DNA of 64,000 bases from Ascidiimonas sp046199005 (GTDB lineage Bacteria > Bacteroidota > Bacteroidia > Flavobacteriales > Flavobacteriaceae). The stretch is from NCBI GenBank assembly GCA_046199005.1, contig CP176050.1, positions 2,728,001 through 2,792,000 of the forward strand. Reading direction: 5' to 3'. Positions within the stretch are counted from its first letter, which is position 1. The number at the start of each line of letters is the position of its first letter. The notes beneath the pieces were generated by a model, which was given only the letters and a program-made list of their open reading frames with translations, was not told the DNA's origin and ran no database searches. The position numbers were made by a program, and so were the translations under genes. Shown piece by piece: positions 1-8,412 of the stretch.

Positions 1-636
1 GATCAACTTGATAACACCGACCAAGCGATTAAGTATTACAAAAAAATACTGACCAGCGATGCCAACGACCATGAAAAAGGAGGGATTGGAAAAGGAATTA
101 TGGCAGAGCCATATGCTCTGTATAAGAATAGAGCCTGTAAAAGCTTGGCTGAGTTGTACCTGCAACAGAAAGACTTTGATTCAGCTTTAAAATATATAAG
201 ATTGACGGAGAAATATCCTTATAAGCATTTTTGTGGTAATGAATATGCAGCCAACGATATTTATATGGCAACTTTATATGCTAGAAGCTATTATGGCTTA
301 AATGAAGTGGAAAAAGCTTTATCTTATTCTCTTCCTCATATCTTCAATAATTCATTAGCGAGTAATACGGAAATTGTAGAATTGACTGTACGTATCTTGA
401 AAGAAAATAAAGACTATGAAAAGTTGATTTCAGATTTTGAGAATTCTGTGAAAAATTATTATTCGGAAACTTTTAAAACAAACGACAGTAAATGGATTGA
501 ATATAATATTGATTTTATGGGAGTCAAAATTGAAATTCCAAATTACACCTTTGAGTTCGGTGATGAAAAAGAAATAATTGGAGTAATAAAAGAATCTTAT
601 TTCTACAAATTATTAAAAAAGGATGCGAGACTGTAA
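1..636 (+). CDS. TPR-repeat protein, C-terminal part (5' end outside window)
   Basis: The reading frame is open from the first base, so the gene starts upstream of the window; 211 residues are visible. The opening residues (DQAIKYYKKIL) and a second unit about 45 residues later (LAELYLQQKDFDSALKYI) have the alternating helix pattern of tetratricopeptide repeats, a protein-protein interaction scaffold. The last 80 residues are mixed charged and aromatic with no recognised domain. There is no signal peptide or membrane segment in the visible part. A 73-base gap separates it from the lipoprotein gene downstream. The missing N-terminus could carry a catalytic or DNA-binding domain, so the function is unknown. 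Confidence 0.75.
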   Translation, partial: DQLDNTDQAIKYYKKILTSDANDHEKGGIGKGIMAEPYALYKNRACKSLAELYLQQKDFDSALKYIRLTEKYPYKHFCGNEYAANDIYMATLYARSYYGLNEVEKALSYSLPHIFNNSLASNTEIVELTVRILKENKDYEKLISDFENSVKNYYSETFKTNDSKWIEYNIDFMGVKIEIPNYTFEFGDEKEIIGVIKESYFYKLLKKDARL

Positions 637-709
637 TTTGTCCTCTGCATCGTCGTCTTAAGATTTACATAAAACAAAAGTCATAAGCCAACAATCAATT
701 ACTACCCCC

Positions 710-1597
710 ATGAAAACAATCAATCTTAGTGCAATACTGATGTCTCTAGTATTTTTTGCCGCTTGTAGCCCTGAGAAACAAAAATCACCCTCTAACACAA
801 CATCATCTCAGGAAGAAACCTTTCTTGGTCTTAAACCGCCGGGTATGAAATCTCAATTATTTGCTCCTGGTGTGGTCTCTACAAGTAATCTTGAAATTTC
901 AGGGGTTTACGATCCGCGTACAAACGAATTTTATTTTGTAAGGCAGACGGAAGGCGAACCACCCAAAACCTTTGTGATTCAATATAATAACGGGAAGTGG
1001 CTGGAACCTGTTGTTCAAGAACGTATAGATGGATTTATTTCTCCCGATGGCAATACATTATATTCTGGGAGTACCTTTAGAGAGCGGTCTGATTCCGGGT
1101 GGTCAGAAGAAAAAAGTCTGGGTCAGGAATATGAGAATATTCCTATCATGCGCCTTACCGTTTCTGAAAGTGGTACGTATGTTTTTGATGAAAGAGATTC
1201 TATCGGTACCATTCGTTACTCTAGATTCGTCAATGGCACACGCGAGAAGCCCAAAGCATTTGGTGACGAAATCAACACTGGAAAATGGACGGCTCATCCG
1301 TTTATTGCATCTGATGAAAGTTATATCATTTGGGATAGCGAACGAGAAGGAGGTTATGGTGAGACAGACTTGTACATCAGCTTCCGAGAAAAAGATGGTT
1401 CCTGGGGTACTGCCATAAATATGGGGAAAAATATAAATACAGCATATGAAGATGGAGGGGGATTTGTAACGCAGGATGGGAAATATTTTTTCTTTAATAC
1501 TATAAAACTTGATGAAAATTACAGGGAAAGTCATGCAAATATTTATTGGGCAAGTGCAAAGATTATAGATAGTTTGCGAATAAGTTATTTTAAATAG
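710..1597 (+). CDS. PD40/TolB-like beta-propeller lipoprotein
   Basis: 295 residues. The N-terminus is a lipoprotein signal (hydrophobic stretch ending FFAAC, Cys19 as the lipidated residue), so the protein should be anchored in the envelope. Residues of about 190-270 contain blocks such as HPFIASDESYIIWDSE and GGGFVTQDGKYFFF, typical of WD40-like PD40 propeller blades (TolB, and the PD40 proteins that often accompany OmpA proteins in Bacteroidota). The role is unknown; such proteins bind proteins or glycans at the envelope. It appears to be a single gene with flanking gaps of 73 and 137 bases. ORFs in other frames over the same bases lack family features and were discarded. Confidence 0.8.
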   Translation: MKTINLSAILMSLVFFAACSPEKQKSPSNTTSSQEETFLGLKPPGMKSQLFAPGVVSTSNLEISGVYDPRTNEFYFVRQTEGEPPKTFVIQYNNGKWLEPVVQERIDGFISPDGNTLYSGSTFRERSDSGWSEEKSLGQEYENIPIMRLTVSESGTYVFDERDSIGTIRYSRFVNGTREKPKAFGDEINTGKWTAHPFIASDESYIIWDSEREGGYGETDLYISFREKDGSWGTAINMGKNINTAYEDGGGFVTQDGKYFFFNTIKLDENYRESHANIYWASAKIIDSLRISYFK

Positions 1598-1734
1598 TTG
1601 GCTTACTGTATATTCCATCACCGCAATTCTTTAGGAATAAAGCTCCAACTTAGTTCACAAAAGCTAACTTCTGCATATCTAATAATTATTGCTAACTTAT
1701 CATTCTCCTGGCATCTTCAAATAGTAAATTGAGC

Positions 1735-2019
1735 ATGAGTCATATTCAAGACATGAATAATCGCATCAGACAGAACAAAGAGCAACGTCCGTCTAATCGT
1801 GCCCGATTCAAAGAAAATAATCGTGATGGAATTTATGCCAATGAAACAAAAGCTGAAGAAATAAGTTTTAAAATTGTTCCTGACGAGGTATTAATTGAGA
1901 TAAAACAGAGGATCAGAACGCAAGCTCAATCAAAACGTAAGAAAGAACTCGTTATACTTATTATTTTTGGTAGTATCGGGTTCATTTTTTTGATAGGAAT
2001 ACTAGTATGGATAAATTAA
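1735..2019 (+). CDS. Small tail-anchored membrane protein
   Basis: 94 residues if started at the ATG at 1735; a TTG two codons upstream is possible but unneeded. Residues 1-70 are strongly charged (many Arg, Lys, Glu, Asn) and predicted soluble. Residues of about 71-94 form one hydrophobic helix preceded by KRKK, so by the positive-inside rule the N-terminal part faces the cytoplasm. No family is recognised. The last 13 bases overlap the start of the following hydrolase gene in another frame, so the two are almost certainly translated from one mRNA and may act together. Confidence 0.65.
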   Translation: MSHIQDMNNRIRQNKEQRPSNRARFKENNRDGIYANETKAEEISFKIVPDEVLIEIKQRIRTQAQSKRKKELVILIIFGSIGFIFLIGILVWIN

Positions 2020-2996
2020 AAATAGCTTTTCGAATAGCCCTGGTACTTTTGCTTCTCTTTTTATATCAGGTATCTTTTTCACAGACCATTATTCAAGCAT
2101 ACGCTCCTGCTACAAAGGATAGCCTAAGAATCGGAAAAGGCGAAAATGATTTTTTACCCTACATCCAATCCGGGTATACGCTGATGCTTCCGGAAGCTAA
2201 AAAGCTAAAAGGGGTACTTATCTTTCTGGAAGATTCCGGATACGACCAAAAGAACTCCAACGCAAAGCTGCTTTACGACCAGGCTGCTGAAAAAGGCTAT
2301 GGAGTATTGTCAGTTTCCACAGAGATCCCTTTTGATTTTTACTTTTCTTCGGCTTCTATGCAAAGTGTTCATCAATTAATTCAGCAGGCATTTTCCGATC
2401 ATGAGCTGCCAAATACACATATTTTCTTTCTGGGCGGAAGCCTAACCGGACATCGGGCTTTGCAATACATAAAATACATGAAGGAGGGTAATCATACCTT
2501 TCAACTGAATATTGATGGTATTGTGATCTGTAATTTTACTTTAGATTGGACGCGAAAATGGTATCAGCACAAGCGAGATATCCGAATTAACCGAATTAAT
2601 CTTTGGGAACCCACATTCATCAATTATATGCTGGAAACTCATTTGAAAGGCACACCTCAAACCGCTCTGGAACGTTACCACGATTTTTCTCCGTACAGTT
2701 ATTTCGACGAAAAAAATGAAAATATAAGGCTCTATAAAGACTATGCAGTAAGAGCCTACATAGAACCCGCAATTAACTACCGCTTAAAGAAATACTACAG
2801 AACTTTGTATGAGAATAACGCAACGGATATGGTTGGGTTCCTGGCCGAATTAGCGCTCGCAGGAAATGAGAACACAGAATTAATCGTCCTGCAACCCGAA
2901 GACAATATAGCGCTAAATCAACATAAACCATCCACATGGAACATTATAGATAAGGATGAGCTTATGGATTGGATTGAGAACCAAGCTGAAAACTAA
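2007..2996 (+). CDS. Secreted alpha/beta-hydrolase-like protein
   Basis: 329 residues beginning with a clear Sec signal (hydrophobic to about residue 24, cleavage near SFSQ). Residues 140-150 read FFLGGSLTGHR, a beta-strand followed by a GxSxG nucleophile elbow with Ser145 the probable nucleophile, and the preceding KGVLIFLEDSGYD resembles the first strands of an alpha/beta-hydrolase fold. A C-terminal His (NQHKPSTW) could complete the triad, but this is inferred. The substrate is unknown; periplasmic esterase or peptidase is plausible. The start codon lies inside the 3' end of the upstream small membrane protein gene, indicating translational coupling. Confidence 0.65.
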   Translation: MDKLKIAFRIALVLLLLFLYQVSFSQTIIQAYAPATKDSLRIGKGENDFLPYIQSGYTLMLPEAKKLKGVLIFLEDSGYDQKNSNAKLLYDQAAEKGYGVLSVSTEIPFDFYFSSASMQSVHQLIQQAFSDHELPNTHIFFLGGSLTGHRALQYIKYMKEGNHTFQLNIDGIVICNFTLDWTRKWYQHKRDIRINRINLWEPTFINYMLETHLKGTPQTALERYHDFSPYSYFDEKNENIRLYKDYAVRAYIEPAINYRLKKYYRTLYENNATDMVGFLAELALAGNENTELIVLQPEDNIALNQHKPSTWNIIDKDELMDWIENQAEN

Positions 2997-3147
2997 GCCA
3001 TCCTTCTCGTAACCCTTGTAGTTCCTATTTCGTACTATTTAACTTCATAATTTTGATTTATTTTAATCGAAATTTTTAAGAAAACCATTCATTTTTTATA
3101 GGTTTAACCACCCGAATTAATTACTTAAACTTAAATCTATCTTAAAA

Positions 3148-4590
3148 ATGGAAACAACTACAGATCAAAACAAAGCACAGGATGCCGTGATAAACGCTGG
3201 TAAAAGTGCGATCGAACAGTACGAAAAATTAACTAAAGGACTTAACAATCCCAAGATCGTTAATGCTATGTTTACCGGCAAGGAAGCCTATATGAAGGAG
3301 CTAAGTGCCTTGCGTAAAACAAGTATAGCCTTCTGGGCTGCGGGACTGGTGGTCGAAACAATGTTTACTATTTTCTCAAACGACCCTTACCTTGAAGCAA
3401 TTAATGAGCTATCGAATAAGATCGATTCGTTACGGGATAAGCTTACACAATCGGTGGAATACCTCGAGAAGATCATTAAACAGGAAACCTATATTAAGGA
3501 TGCTATTAAATATATAGATGACTGTGCTATTTTGAAAGAACGAATGGACTTGATCTACTTTGAGGATGGCGCGGTAAACACTATAAAAACCGCACAATTT
3601 ATAAGTAACCACAATATCGAGCAACTCGAAACGCTAAGTGGTAAAATTCATTTACTCTTTACCAGAAGAACCCGAAATATTACCATGATAGAAGAGCCTA
3701 CTTTTGGCAATCTTCAAATTATTAATGACGAATGCAATCGTTTGCTATCCACCTTTATAGAGGTAAATAATATGTTAGGACTTGCCATGCGGGAAAAACA
3801 AAGAATTGAACCTACCGATATCGAAGAGTTTAATAAAGCGGTGACCCAAAGAAAGAAAATCTATGATAAACACTTTAATGCGATACTTGAAGTTATTGCT
3901 GATATGCATTGTCGGGTTTTGTCTGAAACAAAGAAGTACATTGAATCATACTTAGAATTTAATGAACTTATCTATAAAGCAAGATTTGACGAAGCAAGTC
4001 CCAAAATAATATGTGATCATTTAAGTAAGCAGTTTACATTACATAATTTTTTTATTACGATATACAATGGTGTTGGTGGTGAACACGAGCATAGTATTGG
4101 TCCTGGTCACTTTGAGGATGAAATTATCCAATTGCGGACACCTCTTGGAAAAAATGAATGCAACATAGTGATTTACTGGCTCCCAAAAGCCGAATCTGCT
4201 GGTATGTATGATAAACACGAATTTGACAAACGTAAAAAAAGTGATATCGATGATATCAATTATACCAAATATGAGAAGGGTAATTTTGATTTAAATTTGC
4301 AAAAAGCGCTCAATCGTCAATCTAATTATAGTTGTAAGAACTCAAGGGCAATCGGTCTTTATAATTGTACTAAAAGCTCAGGGACACCTCCTGCAAAATT
4401 CCCTAAAAATAAAGTTCCAAAAAATCCGCCTAAGCTATTTTTGGGCGATAGCAACCGAATCATTTATTACGCAGCATCTGATGGATTGGAAATAGAAGAA
4501 TTAACTTTGTATAAATCTCCAAAGAAAAGATATGTTTCCTATGAACCTTTAATCGCTCTTTATACGACGGTAAAACCGGAAATGCCATAA
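3148..4590 (+). CDS. Unrecognised 480-residue two-part protein (helical N-half, beta-rich C-half)
   Basis: No family is recognised. Residues 1-57 are amphipathic helical. Residues of about 58-77 form an uninterrupted hydrophobic/aromatic segment (IAFWAAGLVVETMFTIF), followed at 82-115 by a heptad-like coiled coil (INELSNKIDSLRDKL). Helices continue to about residue 290. The final 190 residues are rich in Gly, Asn, Tyr and Lys and look beta-rich, with repeated aromatic-charged alternation. There is no signal peptide. A long helical bundle with an embedded hydrophobic helix plus a separate beta domain is also the general layout of alpha-type pore-forming proteins, but I see no diagnostic motif, so this is only a shape resemblance. 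It stands alone, with a hairpin and a dispersed repeat after it. Confidence 0.6.
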   Translation: METTTDQNKAQDAVINAGKSAIEQYEKLTKGLNNPKIVNAMFTGKEAYMKELSALRKTSIAFWAAGLVVETMFTIFSNDPYLEAINELSNKIDSLRDKLTQSVEYLEKIIKQETYIKDAIKYIDDCAILKERMDLIYFEDGAVNTIKTAQFISNHNIEQLETLSGKIHLLFTRRTRNITMIEEPTFGNLQIINDECNRLLSTFIEVNNMLGLAMREKQRIEPTDIEEFNKAVTQRKKIYDKHFNAILEVIADMHCRVLSETKKYIESYLEFNELIYKARFDEASPKIICDHLSKQFTLHNFFITIYNGVGGEHEHSIGPGHFEDEIIQLRTPLGKNECNIVIYWLPKAESAGMYDKHEFDKRKKSDIDDINYTKYEKGNFDLNLQKALNRQSNYSCKNSRAIGLYNCTKSSGTPPAKFPKNKVPKNPPKLFLGDSNRIIYYAASDGLEIEELTLYKSPKKRYVSYEPLIALYTTVKPEMP

Positions 4591-4655
4591 ACAAAAAGAC
4601 CATCTTAATAAGTTGATGAAAATACAGGCTTTTGGAATTGTTTAAGGGTAAATAC

Positions 4656-4696
4656 ATGCGTACGTTTGATATAGATGTACGCATTACTTCTTTTAT
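4656..4696 (+). terminator. Hairpin with T-rich tail after the 480-residue protein gene
   Basis: An 8-bp perfect inverted repeat, ATGCGTAC at 4656-4663 and GTACGCAT at 4677-4684, with a 13-base loop, is followed by a T-rich stretch to about 4696. It sits 66 bases after the stop codon and could be an intrinsic terminator. The tail is interrupted by other bases, hence the moderate score. Confidence 0.4.
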
Positions 4697-4701
4697 CTTT
4701 A

Positions 4702-4803
4702 GTAAACTACCGTAGGGCAAGCCTTGGAGGCATTTGCTTGAAACCAACGTTTAATTTCGAACCAGGCCTTCGGGTATTAGATCCTTTGGCAATGCCAATG
4801 AAT
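4702..4803 (+). repeat. Dispersed intergenic repeat, copy 1
   Basis: About 102 bases starting GTAAACTACC and ending near GATCCTTTGGCAATGCCAAT. It shares an ordered set of blocks with the copies at 10119, 11621 and 14046: a 5' GTAAACTACC-like end, a central ATTTGCTTGAAACCAACGT hairpin core, a variable GC-rich arm, and a 3' CCTTTGG-GCCAAT end. It lies 3' of the 480-residue protein gene in the same orientation. In this copy the variable arm can pair as CGAA/TTCG. Confidence 0.8.
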
Positions 4804-4867
4804 TATTTGTAAGTTTTTTCTTATTTTTATTTCACCTAATTGAATAGTAAATAAAAACCAAGGAAAA

Positions 4868-5833
4868 ATGAAATTTAACTCAGAAAGTTTGACCATTGCA
4901 AATTCTGATCGCTATATACATACGGAAGCTGATATCATATCAGAAAAAGCAAAAGCAATATCTGAAAAACTAGGGATTGTTAAGGAGGGATTATATTCCG
5001 GGCATTCAACCATGACCAACTACATTTACACAGATGCGCCTATTGATAAGATGGTAAATGTGCTTGTTACTTACGATGCTTTGTTCTACCTGGATGATGT
5101 TTTTGGCGAAGACACGCGTACAGGACAATTACCCGATGCGCAAAAGATCATCGAAATCTGGAAGGGTGAAAAAATGTACAGTTCAGCCAACATTGAAATA
5201 CAAAAACTCTATGAATCTATAGGCTACGTAAGCAGAAGGTTAAGAAAAGACTGTTCAAAAGTTTTCTTCGAAAAATTTACCACTACTATTACGGATCATT
5301 TATCCAATTCGTTGACCTCAAAGGCTTACCAAACCGTAGATGACTATACAAAAATAAGACTAGCGACTTCAGGCATGTATATTCCGATAGATTTAATTGA
5401 ATATGTACATTCCATTTATGTAGACGAAGAACTTAGAAATACAGAAAACCTCTTTCTAAAACAACTGTGCGAGCAGTGCGCACTTATCGGTGCCTTGTCT
5501 AACGACCTCTTCTCATATTCCAAAGAAAAGCATAGTGATTACAACTTGATCAATGCGTTCTTACTAACCAAAGAAGCAAGCAACTATCATGAAGCAGTAA
5601 CTAAATCTATCGCAAAAGTAAACAGTATTCACGCGCATTTTAAAGCAACCCTAAGCAAAGCACGACAAGCAGTTACCAGTTTACCTGCCAATGAACAATT
5701 GATAATAGATAGATACTTAAATTCTTTAGAAGTGATTGTAGCTTCCTCCTATCATTGGCAAAAAAGCACGAATCGCTATTATCATCATGAAAACGTGTTT
5801 GAAGATATGAAAGCTTCAGTCTTGGAAATATAG
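4868..5833 (+). CDS. Class I terpene synthase
   Basis: 321 residues, normal for a single-domain bacterial terpene cyclase. The metal-binding aspartate-rich motif is present as DDVFGED at residues 76-82. The second Mg-binding NSE triad is intact as NDLFSYSKE (Asn212, Ser216, Glu220). Arg164 with the downstream SG (RLATSG) matches the diphosphate-sensor region, and the terminal Arg-Tyr pair is at 303-304. All catalytic hallmarks for ionising a prenyl diphosphate (GPP, FPP or GGPP) are therefore seen. The product cannot be read from sequence. No prenyltransferase or P450 lies beside it, so the substrate must come from general isoprenoid metabolism. Cytosolic, no signal peptide. It stands alone between a dispersed repeat and a 585-base gap. 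Confidence 0.9.
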   Translation: MKFNSESLTIANSDRYIHTEADIISEKAKAISEKLGIVKEGLYSGHSTMTNYIYTDAPIDKMVNVLVTYDALFYLDDVFGEDTRTGQLPDAQKIIEIWKGEKMYSSANIEIQKLYESIGYVSRRLRKDCSKVFFEKFTTTITDHLSNSLTSKAYQTVDDYTKIRLATSGMYIPIDLIEYVHSIYVDEELRNTENLFLKQLCEQCALIGALSNDLFSYSKEKHSDYNLINAFLLTKEASNYHEAVTKSIAKVNSIHAHFKATLSKARQAVTSLPANEQLIIDRYLNSLEVIVASSYHWQKSTNRYYHHENVFEDMKASVLEI

Positions 5834-6418
5834 CGTTTTAATTAACGTTAAAATCCGAAAATACCTTACATAAATCCTCTGGGAGTATATAATAGGAACT
5901 GTTGAAAGAAATACACCTATTAAACTTGATCAAAATTTAGTTGTCATTAAGCATATTATATTGCGTTGACTAATAGTTCATCTCCTTCTAATACCATTTA
6001 GGGAAATTTCTTTATTTTTATTAACTCCTAATCTTCAAACCAAAGGCCATAAATTAGAACCAAGATGTGCGGTATCCGTTCATATTTGTTGGATATTAAT
6101 TTTTAGGGTCTTTAAAAAACTCTTTTTAGATATTGCAATAGATAGTATTAGCAAGTCTACACGAGTTACCTATTTGAATATTGTTAATTAGTTTAAGCAT
6201 TATAGATCGAATAAACAGTTAAATGACAATTACCAATCTAAACTTCTAAAAATTGAACGAACTGAGATTCTATTTTTCAGCACGCTTCCTTTTTTTTAAC
6301 AAAAAGTTTAGATGGGGTTTCATAAAACCGAACGATTTAGTTAAACGAAAATGAGACTGTCGTTTTCCCTATGCCATTCAATATCAAAGCGCTGGCATAC
6401 TTAATAAAATTTAGTTAG
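5834..6418. other. 585-base intergenic region without a recognisable gene
   Basis: Strongly AT-rich, with stops in all frames and no convincing ORF. Two small hairpins occur near the right end: GGTTT/AAACC at 6316-6329, and AAACGA/TCGTTT at 6343-6365. They could belong to the leader of the downstream membrane protein gene. I see no clear TTG/TAnnTTTG promoter pair. Confidence 0.5.
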
Positions 6419-7048
6419 ATGAAAATTATTTCTCAATTACAATCAAACCGTTGGAAAATTTTGATGATATCGATTATCTCAATATTTCTGATTAGCCTGG
6501 TTGTTCTCTTAAAAATATGGAAAGGAATTCCTATTGCCAACCTAACTCGCGATATTACCGCCATTGCAGCTCTTCCTCCCTATACGGGCTTTTTCTCTCA
6601 AATAGGATCTTTTTTCTGGATTGCAACATCAACGCTATCTATATTTAGTGCCAGTGTAAGCTTCAAGGATAGAGCATTTCCTGACCTGAAAAAATATCTT
6701 TATCTATCGGGTTTATTAACACTATTTCTTTGTCTTGATGATATATTTTTACTTCATGAACAGGTATTTCCGTACTTTGGTATTCCAGAAAAACTTGTTT
6801 TTGCCGTATATGGGTTGATAATCCTTTCTTGGGCGGTAAAATTTTACGCAATAATATTAAAAACTGATTACATCTTACTGCTAATGTCGTTTTCATTCCT
6901 GGGCCTTTCAGTCATTTTAGATGTATTTGAAATCCCCGCTTTAGATCCGTATCTCTATGAAGATGGAGCGAAAATGATCGGAATCGTATGTTGGTTTTTC
7001 TATTTTTATAGTAATGCAATGCTGGCTATATCTTCACGAAAAGAATAA
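6419..7048 (+). CDS. Polytopic membrane protein with conserved-looking acidic/His motifs
   Basis: 209 residues with about six hydrophobic segments (near 14-32, 62-80, 95-112, 125-147, 151-168 and 186-203). Charged residues sit within or beside the membrane segments: DDIFLLHE at 107-114 (Asp107, Asp108, His113, Glu114), Asp168, and EDGAK at 181-185. Such buried Asp/Glu/His residues suggest metal binding or catalysis rather than a structural role, but I do not recognise the family. Membrane hydrolases of the ceramidase/PAQR (CREST) type are a loose comparison only. It is the next gene after the terpene synthase, 585 bases away, so co-transcription is not supported. Confidence 0.6.
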   Translation: MKIISQLQSNRWKILMISIISIFLISLVVLLKIWKGIPIANLTRDITAIAALPPYTGFFSQIGSFFWIATSTLSIFSASVSFKDRAFPDLKKYLYLSGLLTLFLCLDDIFLLHEQVFPYFGIPEKLVFAVYGLIILSWAVKFYAIILKTDYILLLMSFSFLGLSVILDVFEIPALDPYLYEDGAKMIGIVCWFFYFYSNAMLAISSRKE

Positions 7049-7390
7049 CCCAATTAGGTAAATAAATAAGGGATCCTAAAGAATTGAATAGGGAGCAATT
7101 TTCTCAATTCATGATCTTGTCTCCATAAATGCTACAATTGTTTCAAAAATATATTTTAGTTTTAAAAAATAATCAACTTTATCGCTTAAATACTTTAGTA
7201 AAAAGAAAGTTTATCAAACTATTTATGCGCTGAACTTTTCTACCAGCGTTTGTCCTTTCCCGTATTACTTTGTATCATTAGTATTTAAAAAACGGAGTCA
7301 TTTTTTGAAACAAATTGATTAATCAAACAAATTTTATCTTGGCAGACCTTTGTGTCACTTGAATAGTCTTATTCGATAATTATTAAAAAA
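7049..7390. other. 342-base intergenic region
   Basis: No ORF is supported. A 7-bp perfect inverted repeat, GAATTGA at 7081-7087 and TCAATTC at 7104-7110, lies 33 bases after the membrane protein gene; it lacks a T-run, so it is a weak terminator candidate. The rest is AT-rich leader of the DUF2007 gene. Confidence 0.4.
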
Positions 7391-7807
7391 ATGGAACAGA
7401 TCACCCTAAAAACCTTTGACAATCCCATTGATGCACATTTGTTAAAAACAAAACTGGAAAGTGAAGGCATCCCATGCTATTTGATGGATGAAAATCTGGT
7501 CACTTTAAATCCGTTATTCAATATTTCTGTAGGAGGTATTAAACTGAAGGTGCATACCTATGATTTACAAAAGGCCTTAGAAGTTTTACAGGTGTTTGAG
7601 AAAAGTTTGCAAACAAATTCAGAAGGAGAAGCTATCAAGTGCCCTAAATGTAGTTCTGAGGATATTTATACCGGCTTCAAATCTATAAAAGGAGCTAAAG
7701 GAATTCTCTCAGCAATTATTTCTTTTATTTTTATGGTCTTCCCGCTTTACTATAAAACAGTAAATAAATGTAATGTATGTGGAAATGAGTTTCCCATAGA
7801 AACTTAA
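7391..7807 (+). CDS. DUF2007-type protein with zinc ribbon
   Basis: 138 residues. Residues 1-75 match the DUF2007 (putative signal-transducing protein) pattern: a short beta strand, then a helix with DAHLLKTKLESEGIPCYL, then GGIKLKV and a helix with DLQKALEVL, the ferredoxin-like fold of this family. Residues of about 86-93 (CPKCSSED) and 128-133 (CNVCGN) are two CxxC knuckles of a zinc ribbon, separated by a hydrophobic stretch (ILSAIISFIFMVFPL) that may be one membrane helix or hairpin. Its role is unknown in most bacteria. The HEAT-like gene starts 11 bases downstream, so the two form an operon. Confidence 0.75.
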   Translation: MEQITLKTFDNPIDAHLLKTKLESEGIPCYLMDENLVTLNPLFNISVGGIKLKVHTYDLQKALEVLQVFEKSLQTNSEGEAIKCPKCSSEDIYTGFKSIKGAKGILSAIISFIFMVFPLYYKTVNKCNVCGNEFPIET

Positions 7808-7818
7808 AACCTTTATAA

Positions 7819-8349
7819 ATGGAAGCTTTCGAAAACCAACTAAAGGGTGGTCACCCCAATTCCCTCGGAAACACTGTAGCGGTCGTTGAAATCATATTAG
7901 CAAACCCTCAACATTTTGACGAACTATTTAACTGTTACTTTAGCGAAGATGAAGTGGTACGTTTACGGGTTTCTAATGCCATGAAACGTATTTGCAAGGA
8001 GAATAAAATACTACTTCTCCCCTACCTTGACCGATTTCTTAGTGAAATAGCCGCCATTGATCAGGCATCTACACAGTGGACACTAGCACAGCTGTTCGGA
8101 ATGCTGGAAAAGGAAATGCATCCTGACCAGCTCTCGAAGGCAAAATCGATTTTAAAAAACAATCTTGCCACACATGATGACTGGATCGTGTTGAATCAAA
8201 CCATGGATACCCTGGTGAAATGGGCAAAAAAAGATGAGGACCTGCAAGCATGGTTACCATCGCATCTTAAGCGCCTGACCACTGATCCTCGTAAATCAGT
8301 AGCTTCTAAGGCGCAAAAATCAATCACGGCCTTGCAGAATTATAAATAA
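7819..8349 (+). CDS. HEAT-repeat-like helical protein
   Basis: 176 residues, all predicted helical. Segments such as DEVVRLRVSNAMKRICKENKILLLPYLDRFL and RKSVASKAQKSITAL have the paired-helix spacing of HEAT/DNA-alkylation-repeat proteins. It lacks the catalytic Asp context of AlkD glycosylases that I would recognise, so no enzymatic role is claimed. No signal peptide. It follows the DUF2007 gene by 11 bases and probably shares its transcript. A 63-base AT-rich gap with repeated TCA/ATCAT tracts separates it from the serine hydrolase gene. Confidence 0.6.
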   Translation: MEAFENQLKGGHPNSLGNTVAVVEIILANPQHFDELFNCYFSEDEVVRLRVSNAMKRICKENKILLLPYLDRFLSEIAAIDQASTQWTLAQLFGMLEKEMHPDQLSKAKSILKNNLATHDDWIVLNQTMDTLVKWAKKDEDLQAWLPSHLKRLTTDPRKSVASKAQKSITALQNYK

Positions 8350-8412
8350 TCCTATTATTTTAGGAGCAATCATATTTTAAATCATCAATCAAATCATTCA
8401 TCATCAAAAATC

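Noticed and set aside
1029..1621. ORFs in other frames (+ 1029-1418, - 1103-1621) over the PD40 lipoprotein gene
   Set aside because: No domain or signal features; they overlap a well-supported lipoprotein gene in frame with family motifs.
4460..4747. - strand ORF of 95 codons overlapping the 480-residue gene and repeat 1
   Set aside because: It runs through a dispersed repeat and a hairpin, and its translation looks non-coding.
6065..6106. Micro-ORF starting MCGIRSYL, like the first residues of class II amidotransferases
   Set aside because: Only 13 codons; no further similarity in any frame, so probably chance.
8360..8412. Repeated ATCAT/TCA tracts before the serine hydrolase gene as a possible regulatory repeat
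   Set aside because: Irregular, low-complexity AT-rich leader without a clear period or symmetry.
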